Below are positions 48,262-58,248 of a stretch of 64,000 bases of DNA, one piece after another. Origin of the DNA: Erwinia sp. E_sp_B01_1 (lineage in GTDB: Bacteria > Pseudomonadota > Gammaproteobacteria > Enterobacterales > Enterobacteriaceae); NCBI RefSeq assembly GCF_036865545.1, contig NZ_CP142208.1, positions 62,001-126,000 on the forward strand. The letters are read 5' to 3'. Under the pieces are notes generated by a model. That model was not told where the DNA came from. It searched no databases and worked only from the letters and a program-made list of their open reading frames with translations. The position numbers and the translations under genes were made by a program. Position 1 is the stretch's first letter, and each line of letters opens with the position of its first letter.

Positions 48262-48690
48262 ATGTCTTTAGAAAAAGTCGTTTATACCGCAAAAGCTAAA
48301 GCCACCGGCGGCCGTGATGGTCGTGCAACCTCTTCCGATAACGTACTGGACGTCAAGCTGGGCGTACCCAAAGAGATGGGCGGCGCAGGCGGCGAAGTGA
48401 CCAACCCGGAACAACTTTTTGCTGCGGGTTACTCAGCCTGCTTCCTGGGCGCAATGAAATTCGTGGCTGGCCGCGACAAATTCACTCTGCCTAAAGAGGC
48501 CTTTATTGAAGGTGAAGTGGGTATCGGCCCAATCCCGGACGGTTTTGGTATCGAAGCTAAGCTGAATATTCACCTGGAAGGTATGGACCCGGCAGAAGCG
48601 AAAAAGCTGGTCGATGCAGCGCATATCGTTTGCCCTTACTCCAACGCTACCCGTAACAACATTGATGTGACGTTGAACATCATCAACTAA
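48262..48690 (+). CDS. ohr: Organic hydroperoxide resistance protein
   Basis: A 142-residue Ohr/OsmC-family thiol peroxidase. Two catalytic Cys are visible in [15 protein letters not shown] and [15 protein letters not shown], with the conserved Arg in [13 protein letters not shown] and Glu in [15 protein letters not shown] precedes ATG. The gene forms the classic ohrR-ohr unit. The 48165-48261 gap is AT-rich at its 3' end and should hold the OhrR operator, but no clear palindrome was picked. Confidence 0.95.
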   Translation: MSLEKVVYTAKAKATGGRDGRATSSDNVLDVKLGVPKEMGGAGGEVTNPEQLFAAGYSACFLGAMKFVAGRDKFTLPKEAFIEGEVGIGPIPDGFGIEAKLNIHLEGMDPAEAKKLVDAAHIVCPYSNATRNNIDVTLNIIN

Positions 48691-48934
48691 GTTTTCATGC
48701 TGCAGGTGTTATGGAGGCGCGAGGTTGTCCGTGAGTATTTTCCCGGATGACTTCGCGCCTCTGATTTCTGCATGCGCGAGAGAAACCTGTGGCCCGCAAC
48801 CGCTTAAAAATTTTTATAGTTACTTTTTCATACACAATTATTCTGTTTTTCAACTCCTATTATCGCCTTCGCCGGTTACGCTTACTTAGCAAGCTAATCA
48901 CCGAAAAAACCAAAAAAATTCTCAGGAGAGAAAT

Positions 48935-49546
48935 ATGATGAAGTCCCGTATTGCAGCGCTGCTGCTCGGATCGCTGCTGGTCAGCGGCAGCACTTTCGCT
49001 GCTGATACCACCATCAAACCGACCCGTGGCACCATCGATTCTGTCAGCGATTCAGCGGTGCAGATTACCACCCGTCAGGGCGATAAGCTGGATGTGAAAA
49101 TCACCGATCAGACCAAAGTGAACAGCATCAGCGAAGCTAAAATGAGCGATATCAAGCCCGACAGCTTTATCGGCACGGCTGCCGTGCCAATGGCTAACGG
49201 TGAGCTGAAAGCGCTGGAAGTTCACGTCTTCGCGCCAAGCCTGCGCGGCAGCGGTGAGGGCTTTAACCCGTTTGAATCTGCGGACGGTAAAATCAATACC
49301 ATGACCAACGGCACCGTCGGCAAGCTGGTGAACAGCAATGGCCGCACCCTGACCGTGAAAGTGCACGATATGGAAAAAACCGTGATCGTCCCTGACGATG
49401 TGCCCGTGGTGCTGATCGAACCAGGCAACCGCAGCCTGCTGAAAGCCGGGACCAAAGTGGTGCTGTTTGGCACGAAAGATGCGCAGGGTAACATCGTTGC
49501 TCGCGGTATCTCTGCCGGTAAAGATGGTCTGACCCCACCGATGTAA
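48935..49546 (+). CDS. Periplasmic DUF5666-like beta-rich protein
   Basis: A 203-residue exported protein. Signal peptide MMKSRIAALLLGSLLVSGST, then FAA-DTTIK. The mature part contains two similar beta-rich modules (TRGTIDSVSDSAVQITTRQG and TNGTVGKLVNSNGRTLTVKV), the pattern of DUF5666/OB-fold repeats. AGGAG precedes ATG. It begins a three-gene operon with a b-type cytochrome 12 bp later and a molybdoenzyme. It may assist electron transfer or metal binding; unknown. Confidence 0.75.
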   Translation: MMKSRIAALLLGSLLVSGSTFAADTTIKPTRGTIDSVSDSAVQITTRQGDKLDVKITDQTKVNSISEAKMSDIKPDSFIGTAAVPMANGELKALEVHVFAPSLRGSGEGFNPFESADGKINTMTNGTVGKLVNSNGRTLTVKVHDMEKTVIVPDDVPVVLIEPGNRSLLKAGTKVVLFGTKDAQGNIVARGISAGKDGLTPPM

Positions 49547-49558
49547 CCCGGAGTCACC

Positions 49559-50179
49559 ATGCCAGCTTCCCTTAAAAAACGGGTTCATCCCTGGCCCGTC
49601 CGGTTATGTCACTGGCTGAACGTGCTGGTGATGGTTGGCATGGTGATGAGCGGGTGGGGCATCTATAACGCCTCACCGTTGTTCTCTTTTACTTTCCCTC
49701 AAATAGTGACCCTCGGGGGATGGCTGGGCGGCAATATCGCCTGGCATCTGGCCGTGATGTGGCTGCTGTTTGTTAACGCGTTGATTTACCTGGTTTGGGG
49801 CCTGTTCAGCGGGCATTTCCGTCGCCGCTTTTTCCCTTTCAGCCCGAAGTCAGTGCTCCGCGATACCGGACTGGCGCTGCGGTTTAAACTGCCGCATAAC
49901 CACAGCAACTACAATGCCGTGCAAAAGCTGCTTTATGTCGGCGTGCTGATCCTCGGCGCGCTGTTGGTGCTTTCCGGGTTATCCATCTGGAAACCTGTGC
50001 AGTTCAGCCTGTTAGTCGCGCTGTTCGGGGGATTTGATATCGCCCGTTATGTCCATTTCTTCGCCATGAGCGGCATGATGCTGTTTGTGGTGGTGCACGT
50101 GGTGATGGTGCTGCTGGTGCCGAAAACGCTGCCTGCGATGATCACCGGTGGCCGCAAAGAGACCTCCGCCGATGAGTGA
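49559..50179 (+). CDS. Cytochrome b561-type membrane subunit
   Basis: A 206-residue four-helix di-haem membrane protein of the Ni/Fe-hydrogenase/thiosulfate-reductase cytochrome b family. Candidate haem ligands: His in VRLCHWLNVLVMVG, NIAWHLAVMW, ARYVHFFAMSG and FVVVHVVMVLLVP. It overlaps the next gene (a molybdoenzyme) by 8 bp. By analogy with MsrQ-MsrP it should pass quinol electrons to that periplasmic enzyme, though it is a different cytochrome family. Confidence 0.88.
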   Translation: MPASLKKRVHPWPVRLCHWLNVLVMVGMVMSGWGIYNASPLFSFTFPQIVTLGGWLGGNIAWHLAVMWLLFVNALIYLVWGLFSGHFRRRFFPFSPKSVLRDTGLALRFKLPHNHSNYNAVQKLLYVGVLILGALLVLSGLSIWKPVQFSLLVALFGGFDIARYVHFFAMSGMMLFVVVHVVMVLLVPKTLPAMITGGRKETSADE

Positions 50180-50927
50180 GAAACCAAAGATTATTCTGGA
50201 GCCGGATCAGCGTAAAAAGCTGGTGAATCTTGAGCGACGTCTGTTATTGCGATCGGGCCTGACGCTGGGTGCGGTAACCCTGCTGACCGGCTGCAATCTG
50301 CAGGATGGCGATCGGGTGGATAAAGTCCTGTGGGCGATGTCCCGCTGGAACGATCGCGTTCAGGCCTGGCTGTTTAACGGTAGCAGGCTGGCGCAGACTT
50401 ACGATGAATCGCAGATTACACGGCCCTTCCGCTTTAATGCTTATTACCCTGAATACAATGTTCCGGAGATTGACCTGGGTGATTACCGGCTGGAAGTCTC
50501 AGGTAAAGTTGAGAAAAAAACGCCCTGGACTCTGGAGCAGTTAAAGCAACTGCCGCAGAACGAACAGATCACCCGGCTGATCTGTATTGAAGGCTGGAGC
50601 GCCATCGGCCAGTGGAGCGGCGTACCGCTGAAAACTTTCCTGCAGCATGTGGGCGCAGACCTGACCGCAAAATATGTCGGATTCAAGTGTGACGATCGCT
50701 ACTATTCCAGCCTGGATATGCCGACCGCCCTCCATCCGCAAACCATCCTCGCGCTGGATTTCGATAAAAAACCTCTGCCGCCAGACTTTGGTTATCCGCT
50801 CCGCCTGCGGGTCCCCACGAAACTGGGCTTCAAAAATGCCAAGCATATCGGCGCCATTTTCGTGACCAACGAAAACCCCGGCGGTTACTGGGAGGATCAG
50901 GGTTACAACTGGTTCAGTGGAATCTGA
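50172..50927 (+). CDS. Sulfite-oxidase-family molybdopterin enzyme, Tat-exported
   Basis: A 251-residue protein of the sulfite oxidase/MsrP molybdopterin fold. The Mo-ligand Cys is in RLICIEGWSAIGQWSGVPL. Other family segments are DYRLEVSGKVEKK, PWTLEQLKQLP and GYPLRLRVPTKLGFKNAKHI. The N-terminus has a Tat-like motif (ERRLLLRSG) and then a lipobox-like LLTGC, so it may be a Tat-exported lipoprotein. ATG 50172 overlaps the cytochrome gene, preferred over 50148. The substrate is unknown; methionine sulfoxide or another S- or N-oxide is possible. Confidence 0.88.
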   Translation: MSEKPKIILEPDQRKKLVNLERRLLLRSGLTLGAVTLLTGCNLQDGDRVDKVLWAMSRWNDRVQAWLFNGSRLAQTYDESQITRPFRFNAYYPEYNVPEIDLGDYRLEVSGKVEKKTPWTLEQLKQLPQNEQITRLICIEGWSAIGQWSGVPLKTFLQHVGADLTAKYVGFKCDDRYYSSLDMPTALHPQTILALDFDKKPLPPDFGYPLRLRVPTKLGFKNAKHIGAIFVTNENPGGYWEDQGYNWFSGI

Positions 50928-51154
50928 TTCTGGTCAATTTTTAATCTTTTTTTGCCTTATTCGGCCGATTGATCTGTTTATTTGCGCGTAATGTGGTTAA
51001 CTACGCCGCTTGTGCTAAGGGGTTCTCCCTGAGCCTCTGCATCTTCCGGTATCGTCTCGCCGGGAGTAATCGACCTGCTTTCCGAACTCTGGCGCAACGG
51101 TACGGTCTGATTAGCGTTTAAGAACCGTTTAAGTTACGCCGGGAATAAGGTTGA

Positions 51155-52852
51155 ATGAATTATATTAAATCTCTGACTCAGCAAAAGCTGTCGCTTATGC
51201 TGGCATTTTACATCGGTATTTTCCTGAATATTCCTGTATTTTACCGACGTTTTGATCCTTTCCTCACCCATTTCAAAGCTTCACAGTGGTTCTCCGCTGT
51301 GGCAGAAGTCATGGCTATCGTGCTGCTGACTTTCTTCCTGATGCGCTTGTTGTCGCTGGGTGGAAAAGTGTTCTGGCGCATCGCGGCCACCGCACTGGTG
51401 CTGATCTCTGTAGCCGCCAGCTATTATATGAGCTTCTTCAACGTAGTGATTGGCTACGGCATTGTCGCCTCGGTGATGACTACCGATACCGACCTGTCGA
51501 AAGAAGTGATCGGCTACCACTTTGTGCTGTGGATGGTGCTGGTCAGCGCGGTACCTTTATTGCTGATCTGGCGTAACTCGCTGCGTATGACGCTGATTGA
51601 ACAGTTGAAAACCCCAGGTCATCGTATCAAGCCGCTGTTTATTTTGCTGCTGGCCGTGGCGCTGGTCTGGCTGCCGATCCGTTACTTTGATAAGCAGCAG
51701 AACATCAATGAGAAGCTGACCAACGTTGACCTGCCAAGCTATGGCGGCGTGGTGGCACACTCCTATCTGCCCTCCAACTGGCTCTCTGCGCTGGGGCTGT
51801 TTGCCTATACCAGCTATGACGAGAAGATGGACAGCAAAGACCTGCTGGATCCGGCGAAGAAGTTCAGTTACACCGCGCCAGCCGGGCTGGATGATACCTA
51901 TGTAGTCTTTGTGATTGGTGAAACCACCCGCTGGGATCATATGGGTCTGCTGGGCTACGAACGCGATACCACCCCGAAACTCTCTCAGGAGAAAAATCTG
52001 GTGGCGTTCCGTGGTGAGTCCTGCGATACCGCCACCAAACTTTCACTGCGCTGCATGTTTGTTCGCGAAGGCGGAACTGATGAAGGCCCGGGCCGCACGC
52101 TGAAAGAGCAGAACGTATTTTCCGTGCTGAAAGAGCTGGGCTTCAGTTCTGAGCTGTTTGCGATGCAAAGTGAGGTCTGGTTCTATAACAACACTAACGC
52201 CGATAACTTTGCCTTCCGTGAGCAGATTGGATCTGAGCAGCAGAACCAGGGCAAATCGGTCGATGATATGCTGCTGGTGCCGGAGCTGAAAAAGTCGTTA
52301 GACCGTCATCCGCAGGGCAAGCATCTGGTGATCCTGCATACCAAAGGTTCACACTACCTTTATTCTCAGCGCTACCCTCGTGAGTTCGCACGTTATCAGC
52401 CGGAATGTATGGGCGTGGATGACAAGTGCAGCAAAGAGATGCTGATTAACGCCTTCGACAACTCGGTGCTTTATACCGATACGGTGCTGGATAAAGTGTT
52501 CGACCAGCTACGTGATAAGAAAGCCATCGTATTTTACGCTTCCGATCACGGCGAATCGATCAGCGAGAACATGCACCTGCACGGCACGCCGCGCAATATG
52601 GCCCCGCCTGAGCAGTTCCGTGTGCCAATGATCGTCTGGGCATCCGATAAGTATCTGGCTGACCCTCAGCATCAGAACGCTTTTGACCGGCTGAAAGCGC
52701 AGCAGCGTGTGGGCACCACCCATCGTCACGTTGAGCTGTTTGATACCATCCTGGGCTGTCTGGGCTACACCTCGCCGGATGGCGGTATCAACGATAAAAA
52801 TAACTGGTGTGCCGATCCCACTAAGGCCAAAGCGACAGACGATAAAGCCTGA
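51155..52852 (+). CDS. eptB: Kdo2-lipid A phosphoethanolamine 7''-transferase
   Basis: A 565-residue inner-membrane phosphoethanolamine transferase (E. coli EptB 563). Five N-terminal membrane helices precede a periplasmic alkaline-phosphatase-like domain with the nucleophile segment FVIGETTRWDHMGLLGY, several Cys pairs and ASDHGESISENMHLHG. EptB modifies the outer Kdo of LPS. Assignment to EptB rather than EptA rests on length and the dpp neighbour: in E. coli eptB also lies beside dppA. Followed by its own terminator. Confidence 0.92.
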   Translation: MNYIKSLTQQKLSLMLAFYIGIFLNIPVFYRRFDPFLTHFKASQWFSAVAEVMAIVLLTFFLMRLLSLGGKVFWRIAATALVLISVAASYYMSFFNVVIGYGIVASVMTTDTDLSKEVIGYHFVLWMVLVSAVPLLLIWRNSLRMTLIEQLKTPGHRIKPLFILLLAVALVWLPIRYFDKQQNINEKLTNVDLPSYGGVVAHSYLPSNWLSALGLFAYTSYDEKMDSKDLLDPAKKFSYTAPAGLDDTYVVFVIGETTRWDHMGLLGYERDTTPKLSQEKNLVAFRGESCDTATKLSLRCMFVREGGTDEGPGRTLKEQNVFSVLKELGFSSELFAMQSEVWFYNNTNADNFAFREQIGSEQQNQGKSVDDMLLVPELKKSLDRHPQGKHLVILHTKGSHYLYSQRYPREFARYQPECMGVDDKCSKEMLINAFDNSVLYTDTVLDKVFDQLRDKKAIVFYASDHGESISENMHLHGTPRNMAPPEQFRVPMIVWASDKYLADPQHQNAFDRLKAQQRVGTTHRHVELFDTILGCLGYTSPDGGINDKNNWCADPTKAKATDDKA

Positions 52853-52870
52853 TTGCCTTACACCGCCCTC

Positions 52871-52896
52871 AAGCCCGGAATCTTCCGGGCTTTTTT
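52871..52896 (+). terminator. Rho-independent terminator of eptB
   Basis: A 10-bp stem AAGCCCGGAA / TTCCGGGCTT with a two-base separation is followed by four more T, 18 bp after the eptB stop. Confidence 0.9.
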
Positions 52897-53516
52897 ATGC
52901 CTGTCATTCCTCAGCGAAACGGCAGCATAATATTCTGCGCTCAGAAAATGACTCTTCCAAAAATTAATCCATTTTTAACGACAAATTACCGGCCAAACCC
53001 CTTCTCCCGTCTGGGATTGAGTGCTTAATTCGCGTCGCGTTTCGCTTATGACCGTTATCGGGTTGTTGATGATTTCTTATACCTGTGTTGCAGCATATTT
53101 AGCTGGATTTCATGACATAAGCAAAGCGTATCGTTCAGAAATAAGGCACTTAATGGATTATATTTATCGTTTTTTTTCAGAGCAAATTGCCATGATAAAA
53201 GGTGTGGGCATTGTGTTTGTGCGGTGAAACGGCCAGTGAATAAACGTTTCAACCAAAAATGTTATGAATTGGTTTTTTTTATGTTTGCTTGCTGTTTCTC
53301 ACACTCTGTGTAAATACCTGACAGTTGTATTGACGTTCATTGCAACTGTTGACAAATTGATGCCTCAACGAGAAAGGAAGCGGATTAGTCTGATGGTTTC
53401 TCCAGTACGCCGTTTCCCCTCTCTGCTGCCGTAAGGCACGACGCAAAGACCGCATTAAAAAAATACAGGGTCTTGCAGATGCACACACAACACCACATCA
53501 CAATTGGAGCAGAAGC
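52897..53516. promoter_or_regulatory. dppA upstream region, no tRNA gene
   Basis: About 620 bp between eptB and dppA. E. coli carries the proK tRNA in this interval; no tRNA cloverleaf sequence was found here. A 68-codon open frame (53021-53227) lacks a ribosome site and is not called. The 3' part should hold the dppA promoter and the CA-rich leader. Confidence 0.5.
53481..53503 (+). promoter_or_regulatory. CA-rich GcvB sRNA target in the dppA leader
   Basis: The leader just upstream of the dppA ribosome site contains the stretch CACACACAACACCACATCAC. In E. coli and Salmonella the GU-rich R1 region of GcvB pairs with such CA-rich sequence in dppA mRNA and represses it. The site is seen; regulation here is inferred. 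Confidence 0.65.
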
Positions 53517-55121
53517 ATGAGTATTTCTAAAACAGGGATGCTGAAGGTAGGTCTGAGCCTGATCGCTCTTACCGTTGCCGCTGGCGTCCAGGCTAAAACC
53601 CTCGTTTACTGTTCAGAAGGGTCGCCAGAAGGGTTTAACCCGCAGTTGTTCACTTCCGGCACCACTTACGATGCCAGTTCTGTGCCGATCTATAACCGCC
53701 TGGTAGAGTTCAAAACCGGCACCACGGAGCTGCAGCCGGGTCTGGCAGAAAAGTGGGACGTGAGCGAAGACGGCAAGACTTATACCTTCCATCTGCGCAA
53801 AGGCGTGAAGTGGCAGACGACAAAAGACTTCAAGCCAACTCGTGACTTCAATGCCGATGACGTGGTCTTCTCCTTCGAACGTCAGCTGGATAAGAACAAC
53901 AAATTCCACGGTGTCTCTGGCGGCAGCTATGAGTACTTCGAAGGCATGGACATGCCTAAACTGATCAGCAAAATCGAGAAAGTGGACGAGAATACCGTGC
54001 GCTTCGTGCTGACCCGTTCTGAGGCGCCGTTCGTGGCTGACCTGGGCATGGACTTCGCCTCCATTCTGTCTGCGGAATATGCCGATAACATGCTGAAAGC
54101 CGGCACTCCGGAAAAGATCGACCTGAACCCGGTCGGTACCGGTCCGTTCCAGCTGCTTCAGTACCAGAAAGACTCCCGTATTCTGTACAAAGCTTTTGAC
54201 CAGTTCTGGGGCACCAAGCCAAAAATAGATCGTCTGGTGTTCTCCATTACTCCGGATGCCTCCGTGCGTTACGCCAAGCTGCAGAAAGGCGAATGCCAGG
54301 TTATGCCGTACCCGAACCCGGCTGATATTGCCCGCATGAAGGAAGATAAAAATATCAACCTGATGCAGATGCCTGGTCTGAACGTCGGCTACCTGTCGTT
54401 CAACACCGAGAAAAAACCGCTGGATAACCTGAAAGTGCGCCAGGCGCTGACCATGGCGGTGAACAAGCAGGCGATCATCAACGCGGTTTACCAGGGTGCG
54501 GGCCAGGCGGCTAAAAACCTGATCCCACCGACCATGTGGAGCTACAACGACGCGGTACAGGATTACGCTTACGATCCGGCTAAAGCCAAAGCGCTGCTGA
54601 AAGAAGCAGGCATGGCGGACGGTTTCTCCATCGACCTGTGGGCCATGCCTGTTCAGCGTCCGTACAACCCGAACGCACGTCGTATGGCTGAAATGATCCA
54701 GTCTGACTGGGCGAAAATTGGCGTGAAAGCCAAAATCGTCACTTACGAGTGGGGCGAGTACCTGAAGCGCGCTAAAGCCGGTGAACACCAGACCGTAATG
54801 ATGGGCTGGACCGGTGACAATGGGGATCCGGATAACTTCTTCGCCACCCTGTTCAGCTGCGCTGCGGCCAAAGACGGTTCCAACTACTCACGCTGGTGTT
54901 ACAAGCCGTTTGAAGATCAGATTCAGCCAGCCCGTGCTGAAGCCGATCACAACAAGCGTATTGAATACTACAAACAGGCTCAGGTTGTGATGCATGACCA
55001 GGCGCCTGCGCTGATTATCGCGCACTCTACGGTGTACGAACCTGTCAGCAAGAAAGTGACTGGCTATGTGGTTGACCCGTTAGGTAAACATCACTTCGAG
55101 AACGTTGATATTCAGGAATAA
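53517..55121 (+). CDS. dppA: Dipeptide-binding periplasmic protein
   Basis: A 534-residue SBP family 5 protein (E. coli DppA 535). Signal peptide MSISKTGMLKVGLSLIALTV, then AAGVQA-KTLVYCSEGSPEGF. The mature N-terminus KTLVYCSEGSPEGFNPQ is near-identical to E. coli. Other landmarks: NPVGTGPFQLLQYQKDSRI and GWTGDNGDPDNFFATLFSC. Binds dipeptides for DppBCDF and in E. coli also haem. GGAGC ribosome site; first gene of dppABCDF. Confidence 0.98.
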   Translation: MSISKTGMLKVGLSLIALTVAAGVQAKTLVYCSEGSPEGFNPQLFTSGTTYDASSVPIYNRLVEFKTGTTELQPGLAEKWDVSEDGKTYTFHLRKGVKWQTTKDFKPTRDFNADDVVFSFERQLDKNNKFHGVSGGSYEYFEGMDMPKLISKIEKVDENTVRFVLTRSEAPFVADLGMDFASILSAEYADNMLKAGTPEKIDLNPVGTGPFQLLQYQKDSRILYKAFDQFWGTKPKIDRLVFSITPDASVRYAKLQKGECQVMPYPNPADIARMKEDKNINLMQMPGLNVGYLSFNTEKKPLDNLKVRQALTMAVNKQAIINAVYQGAGQAAKNLIPPTMWSYNDAVQDYAYDPAKAKALLKEAGMADGFSIDLWAMPVQRPYNPNARRMAEMIQSDWAKIGVKAKIVTYEWGEYLKRAKAGEHQTVMMGWTGDNGDPDNFFATLFSCAAAKDGSNYSRWCYKPFEDQIQPARAEADHNKRIEYYKQAQVVMHDQAPALIIAHSTVYEPVSKKVTGYVVDPLGKHHFENVDIQE

Positions 55122-55158
55122 CAGTCGGGGCCGGTAGCTGGCCCCTTCTTACCCCCTG

Positions 55159-55182
55159 TTGGGCCGGACGTTTCCGGCCCAA
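55159..55182 (+). other. Hairpin after dppA
   Basis: A perfect 10-bp stem TTGGGCCGGA / TCCGGCCCAA with a CGTT loop, preceded by a smaller GGGGCC / GGCCCC stem. No U-run, so it likely protects dppA mRNA and lets some transcripts continue into dppB. Confidence 0.6.
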
Positions 55183-55318
55183 GCCTGTACCGCTCGGAAG
55201 CAAAAAAATGGTCAAGGCGCCCTTAAAGGCGTCGCGAGGGAGAATATCCGTCGCAAGATGTGAGCAAATATAATCTCTCAGGCATAGATCCTGCGGGAAC
55301 CAAAAGAGAATCCGGAAT

Positions 55319-56338
55319 ATGCTGCAGTTCATACTCCGACGTCTGGGACTTGTCATCCCGACGTTTATTGGTATTACCCTGTTAACCTTCGCGTTTGTCC
55401 ATATGATCCCCGGCGACCCGGTGCTGATTATGGCTGGCGAACGCGGTATCTCTCCTGAACGTCACGCGCAGTTGCTGGCCCAGATGGGTCTGGATAAGCC
55501 GCTGTGGCAACAATATGTCTCCTATGTCTATGGCGTGCTTCATGGCGATCTGGGCATCTCACTGAAAAGCCGTATCCCGGTCTGGCAGGAATTCGTTCCC
55601 CGCTTCAAAGCCACGCTGGAGCTGGGTATCTGCGCGATGATGTTTGCCGTCGCCGTAGGCATTCCTGTCGGCGTTCTTGCTGCGGTTAAACGCGGCTCCG
55701 TTTTCGATCACACTGCGGTAGGCATCTCGCTGACCGGCTACTCCATGCCGATTTTCTGGTGGGGAATGATGCTGATCATGCTGGTCTCCGTGCAGTGGAA
55801 CCTGACCCCGGTTTCCGGGCGAATAGGCGATACGGTATTCCTTGATGACAGCCAGCCGCTGACCGGTTTTATGCTGATCGACACCCTGATCTGGGGCGAG
55901 CCGGGCGACTTTAAAGACGCCGTAATGCATATGATCCTGCCAGCCATCGTGCTGGGCACCATCCCGCTGGCGGTAATCGTACGTATGACCCGTTCCGCAA
56001 TGCTGGAAGTGTTAGGGGAAGATTATATTCGTACCGCGCGCGCCAAGGGCCTGACGCGGATGCGGGTGATTGTGGTACATGCGCTGCGTAACGCCATGCT
56101 GCCTGTGGTGACCGTTATCGGTCTGCAGGTGGGAACGTTACTGGCCGGTGCCATTCTGACCGAGACAATCTTCTCCTGGCCTGGTCTGGGTCGCTGGCTG
56201 ATCGATGCGCTTCAGCGTCGTGACTATCCGGTGGTGCAGGGTGGCGTGCTGATGGTGGCCATTCTGATTATCGCGGTCAACCTGTTGGTTGATGTGCTCT
56301 ACGGCGTGGTTAACCCGCGCATTCGCCACAAGAAATAA
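55319..56338 (+). CDS. dppB: Dipeptide ABC permease DppB
   Basis: A 339-residue inner-membrane permease, the same length as E. coli DppB. Six helices; conserved N-terminus MLQFILRRLGLVIPTFIGIT and the EAA-type loop RTARAKGLTRMRVIVVHALR. Partner of DppC. It starts 197 bp after dppA, across hairpins; dppC follows after 10 bp. Confidence 0.97.
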   Translation: MLQFILRRLGLVIPTFIGITLLTFAFVHMIPGDPVLIMAGERGISPERHAQLLAQMGLDKPLWQQYVSYVYGVLHGDLGISLKSRIPVWQEFVPRFKATLELGICAMMFAVAVGIPVGVLAAVKRGSVFDHTAVGISLTGYSMPIFWWGMMLIMLVSVQWNLTPVSGRIGDTVFLDDSQPLTGFMLIDTLIWGEPGDFKDAVMHMILPAIVLGTIPLAVIVRMTRSAMLEVLGEDYIRTARAKGLTRMRVIVVHALRNAMLPVVTVIGLQVGTLLAGAILTETIFSWPGLGRWLIDALQRRDYPVVQGGVLMVAILIIAVNLLVDVLYGVVNPRIRHKK

Positions 56339-56348
56339 GGGGGCCAGG

Positions 56349-57251
56349 ATGTCTTTAATCGATCCAGGCAGCGTGACCGCTGCACCCAAGCCCATGACCC
56401 CTCTGCAGGAGTTCTGGCACTATTTTAAGCGTAACAAAGGCGCCGTTATCGGCCTGGTCTACGTGGTTCTGATGTTCCTTATCGCGATTTTCGCCAACGT
56501 TATCGCCCCGCATGCTCCGGCAGAGCAGTTCCGTGATGCGTTGCTGCATCCTCCGGTCTGGCAGGAGGGTGGGAGCTGGAGTTATCTCCTCGGCACCGAT
56601 GACGTCGGGCGCGATGTGCTTTCCCGCCTGATGTACGGTGCGCGCCTGTCGCTGCTGGTCGGCTGTCTGGTGGTGGTGCTGTCGCTGATCCTTGGCGTGA
56701 TTTTTGGTCTGATCGCAGGCTATGTCGGCGGGGCGGTGGATGCCATCATCATGCGTCTGGTGGATATCATGCTGGCTCTGCCAAGCCTGCTGCTGGCACT
56801 GGTGCTGGTGGCGATTTTCGGGCCGTCGATCGTTAACGCCTCGATTGCGCTGACCTTCGTGGCCCTGCCGCACTACATCCGACTGACCCGCGCTGCGGTG
56901 CTGGTGGAAGTGCACCGGGACTACGTTACCGCCTCCAATGTGGCGGGTGCGGGTGCTCTGCGTCAGATGTTCGTCAATATTTTACCAAACTGCCTGGCAC
57001 CGTTAATCGTGCAGGCGTCTCTGGGCTTCTCCAATGCGATCCTTGATATGGCCGCGCTGGGCTTCCTGGGTATGGGTGCGCAACCGCCAACGCCGGAGTG
57101 GGGCACCATGCTCTCCGACGTGTTGCAGTATGCGCAAAGTGCCTGGTGGGTAGTGACCTTCCCCGGTGTGGCGATCCTGCTTACCGTGCTGGCATTTAAC
57201 CTGATGGGCGACGGTTTACGCGACGCACTCGACCCGAAACTCAAGCAGTAA
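56349..57251 (+). CDS. dppC: Dipeptide ABC permease DppC
   Basis: A 300-residue permease (E. coli 300). It begins [20 protein letters not shown], with GGFRLGTDD-like segment here as [20 protein letters not shown] and the coupling loop [23 protein letters not shown] 56349 has AGG upstream; an in-frame ATG at 56289 lies inside dppB. dppD starts 10 bp after its stop. Confidence 0.97.
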   Translation: MSLIDPGSVTAAPKPMTPLQEFWHYFKRNKGAVIGLVYVVLMFLIAIFANVIAPHAPAEQFRDALLHPPVWQEGGSWSYLLGTDDVGRDVLSRLMYGARLSLLVGCLVVVLSLILGVIFGLIAGYVGGAVDAIIMRLVDIMLALPSLLLALVLVAIFGPSIVNASIALTFVALPHYIRLTRAAVLVEVHRDYVTASNVAGAGALRQMFVNILPNCLAPLIVQASLGFSNAILDMAALGFLGMGAQPPTPEWGTMLSDVLQYAQSAWWVVTFPGVAILLTVLAFNLMGDGLRDALDPKLKQ

Positions 57252-57261
57252 GAGGCACCAG

Positions 57262-58248
57262 ATGGCACTATTAAATGTAGACAAACTGTCGGTGCATTTC
57301 GGCGACGAAAAGGCACCGTTCCGCGCGGTAGACCGCATCAGCTATCAGGTCGAACAGGGCCAGGTAGTGGGCATTGTGGGAGAATCCGGCTCCGGGAAAT
57401 CTGTCAGCTCGCTGGCGATTATGGGGCTGATTGATTACCCTGGCCGCGTGATGGCCGACAAGCTGGAGTTCAACCAGCGCGACCTGAAACGTATCTCCGA
57501 AAAAGAGCGTCGCCAGCTGGTGGGCTCGGAAGTGGCGATGATTTTCCAGGATCCGATGACCAGCCTGAACCCCTGCTACACCGTGGGCTTTCAGATTATG
57601 GAAGCGATCAAGGTGCATCAGGGCGGCAACAAGAAAACCCGCCGTCAGCGCGCGATTGACCTGCTTGATCAGGTCGGTATTCCCGACCCGGCATCACGTC
57701 TTGATGTCTATCCGCATCAGCTTTCCGGAGGAATGAGCCAGCGCGTGATGATCGCGATGGCGATTGCCTGCCGGCCAAAATTGCTGATTGCCGATGAGCC
57801 TACCACCGCCCTGGACGTGACCATTCAGGCGCAGATCATCGAACTGCTGCTCGATCTGCAACGCCAGGAGAACATGGCGCTGATCCTGATCACCCACGAC
57901 CTGGCGCTGGTCGCCGAGGCCGCGCAGCACATCATCGTGATGTACGCCGGGCAGGTGGTGGAAACCGGCAAGGCCGTGGATATCTTCAAGGCTCCCCGTC
58001 ATCCCTACACTCAGGCAATGCTTCGCGCGCTGCCCGAGTTTGCGGCTGACAAGGCGCGCCTTGCTTCACTGCCGGGCGTGGTACCGGGCAAATACGATCG
58101 CCCGAACGGCTGTCTGCTGAACCCGCGCTGCCCGTATGCCAACGACCGCTGCCGCGCAGAAGAACCTGAATTACGTGATATTCCGGGCCGTCAGTCCAAA
58201 TGTCATTACCCGCTGGATGATGCCGGGAGACCAACTTATGAAGCCTGA
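57262..58248 (+). CDS. dppD: Dipeptide ABC ATPase DppD
   Basis: A 328-residue ATPase (E. coli 327). Walker [12 protein letters not shown], signature [16 protein letters not shown], Walker [15 protein letters not shown] and the oligopeptide-transporter C-terminal Cys cluster ([20 protein letters not shown]), which in the family can bind an iron-sulfur cluster. Its end overlaps dppF by 11 bp. Confidence 0.97.
   Translation: MALLNVDKLSVHFGDEKAPFRAVDRISYQVEQGQVVGIVGESGSGKSVSSLAIMGLIDYPGRVMADKLEFNQRDLKRISEKERRQLVGSEVAMIFQDPMTSLNPCYTVGFQIMEAIKVHQGGNKKTRRQRAIDLLDQVGIPDPASRLDVYPHQLSGGMSQRVMIAMAIACRPKLLIADEPTTALDVTIQAQIIELLLDLQRQENMALILITHDLALVAEAAQHIIVMYAGQVVETGKAVDIFKAPRHPYTQAMLRALPEFAADKARLASLPGVVPGKYDRPNGCLLNPRCPYANDRCRAEEPELRDIPGRQSKCHYPLDDAGRPTYEA

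Noticed and set aside
53021..53227. 68-codon frame with one hydrophobic stretch upstream of dppA
   Set aside because: No ribosome site and an AT-rich leader region; more likely untranslated.
53613..54788. 391-codon minus-strand open frame
   Set aside because: Antisense to dppA; codon pattern and lack of motifs mark it as a shadow.
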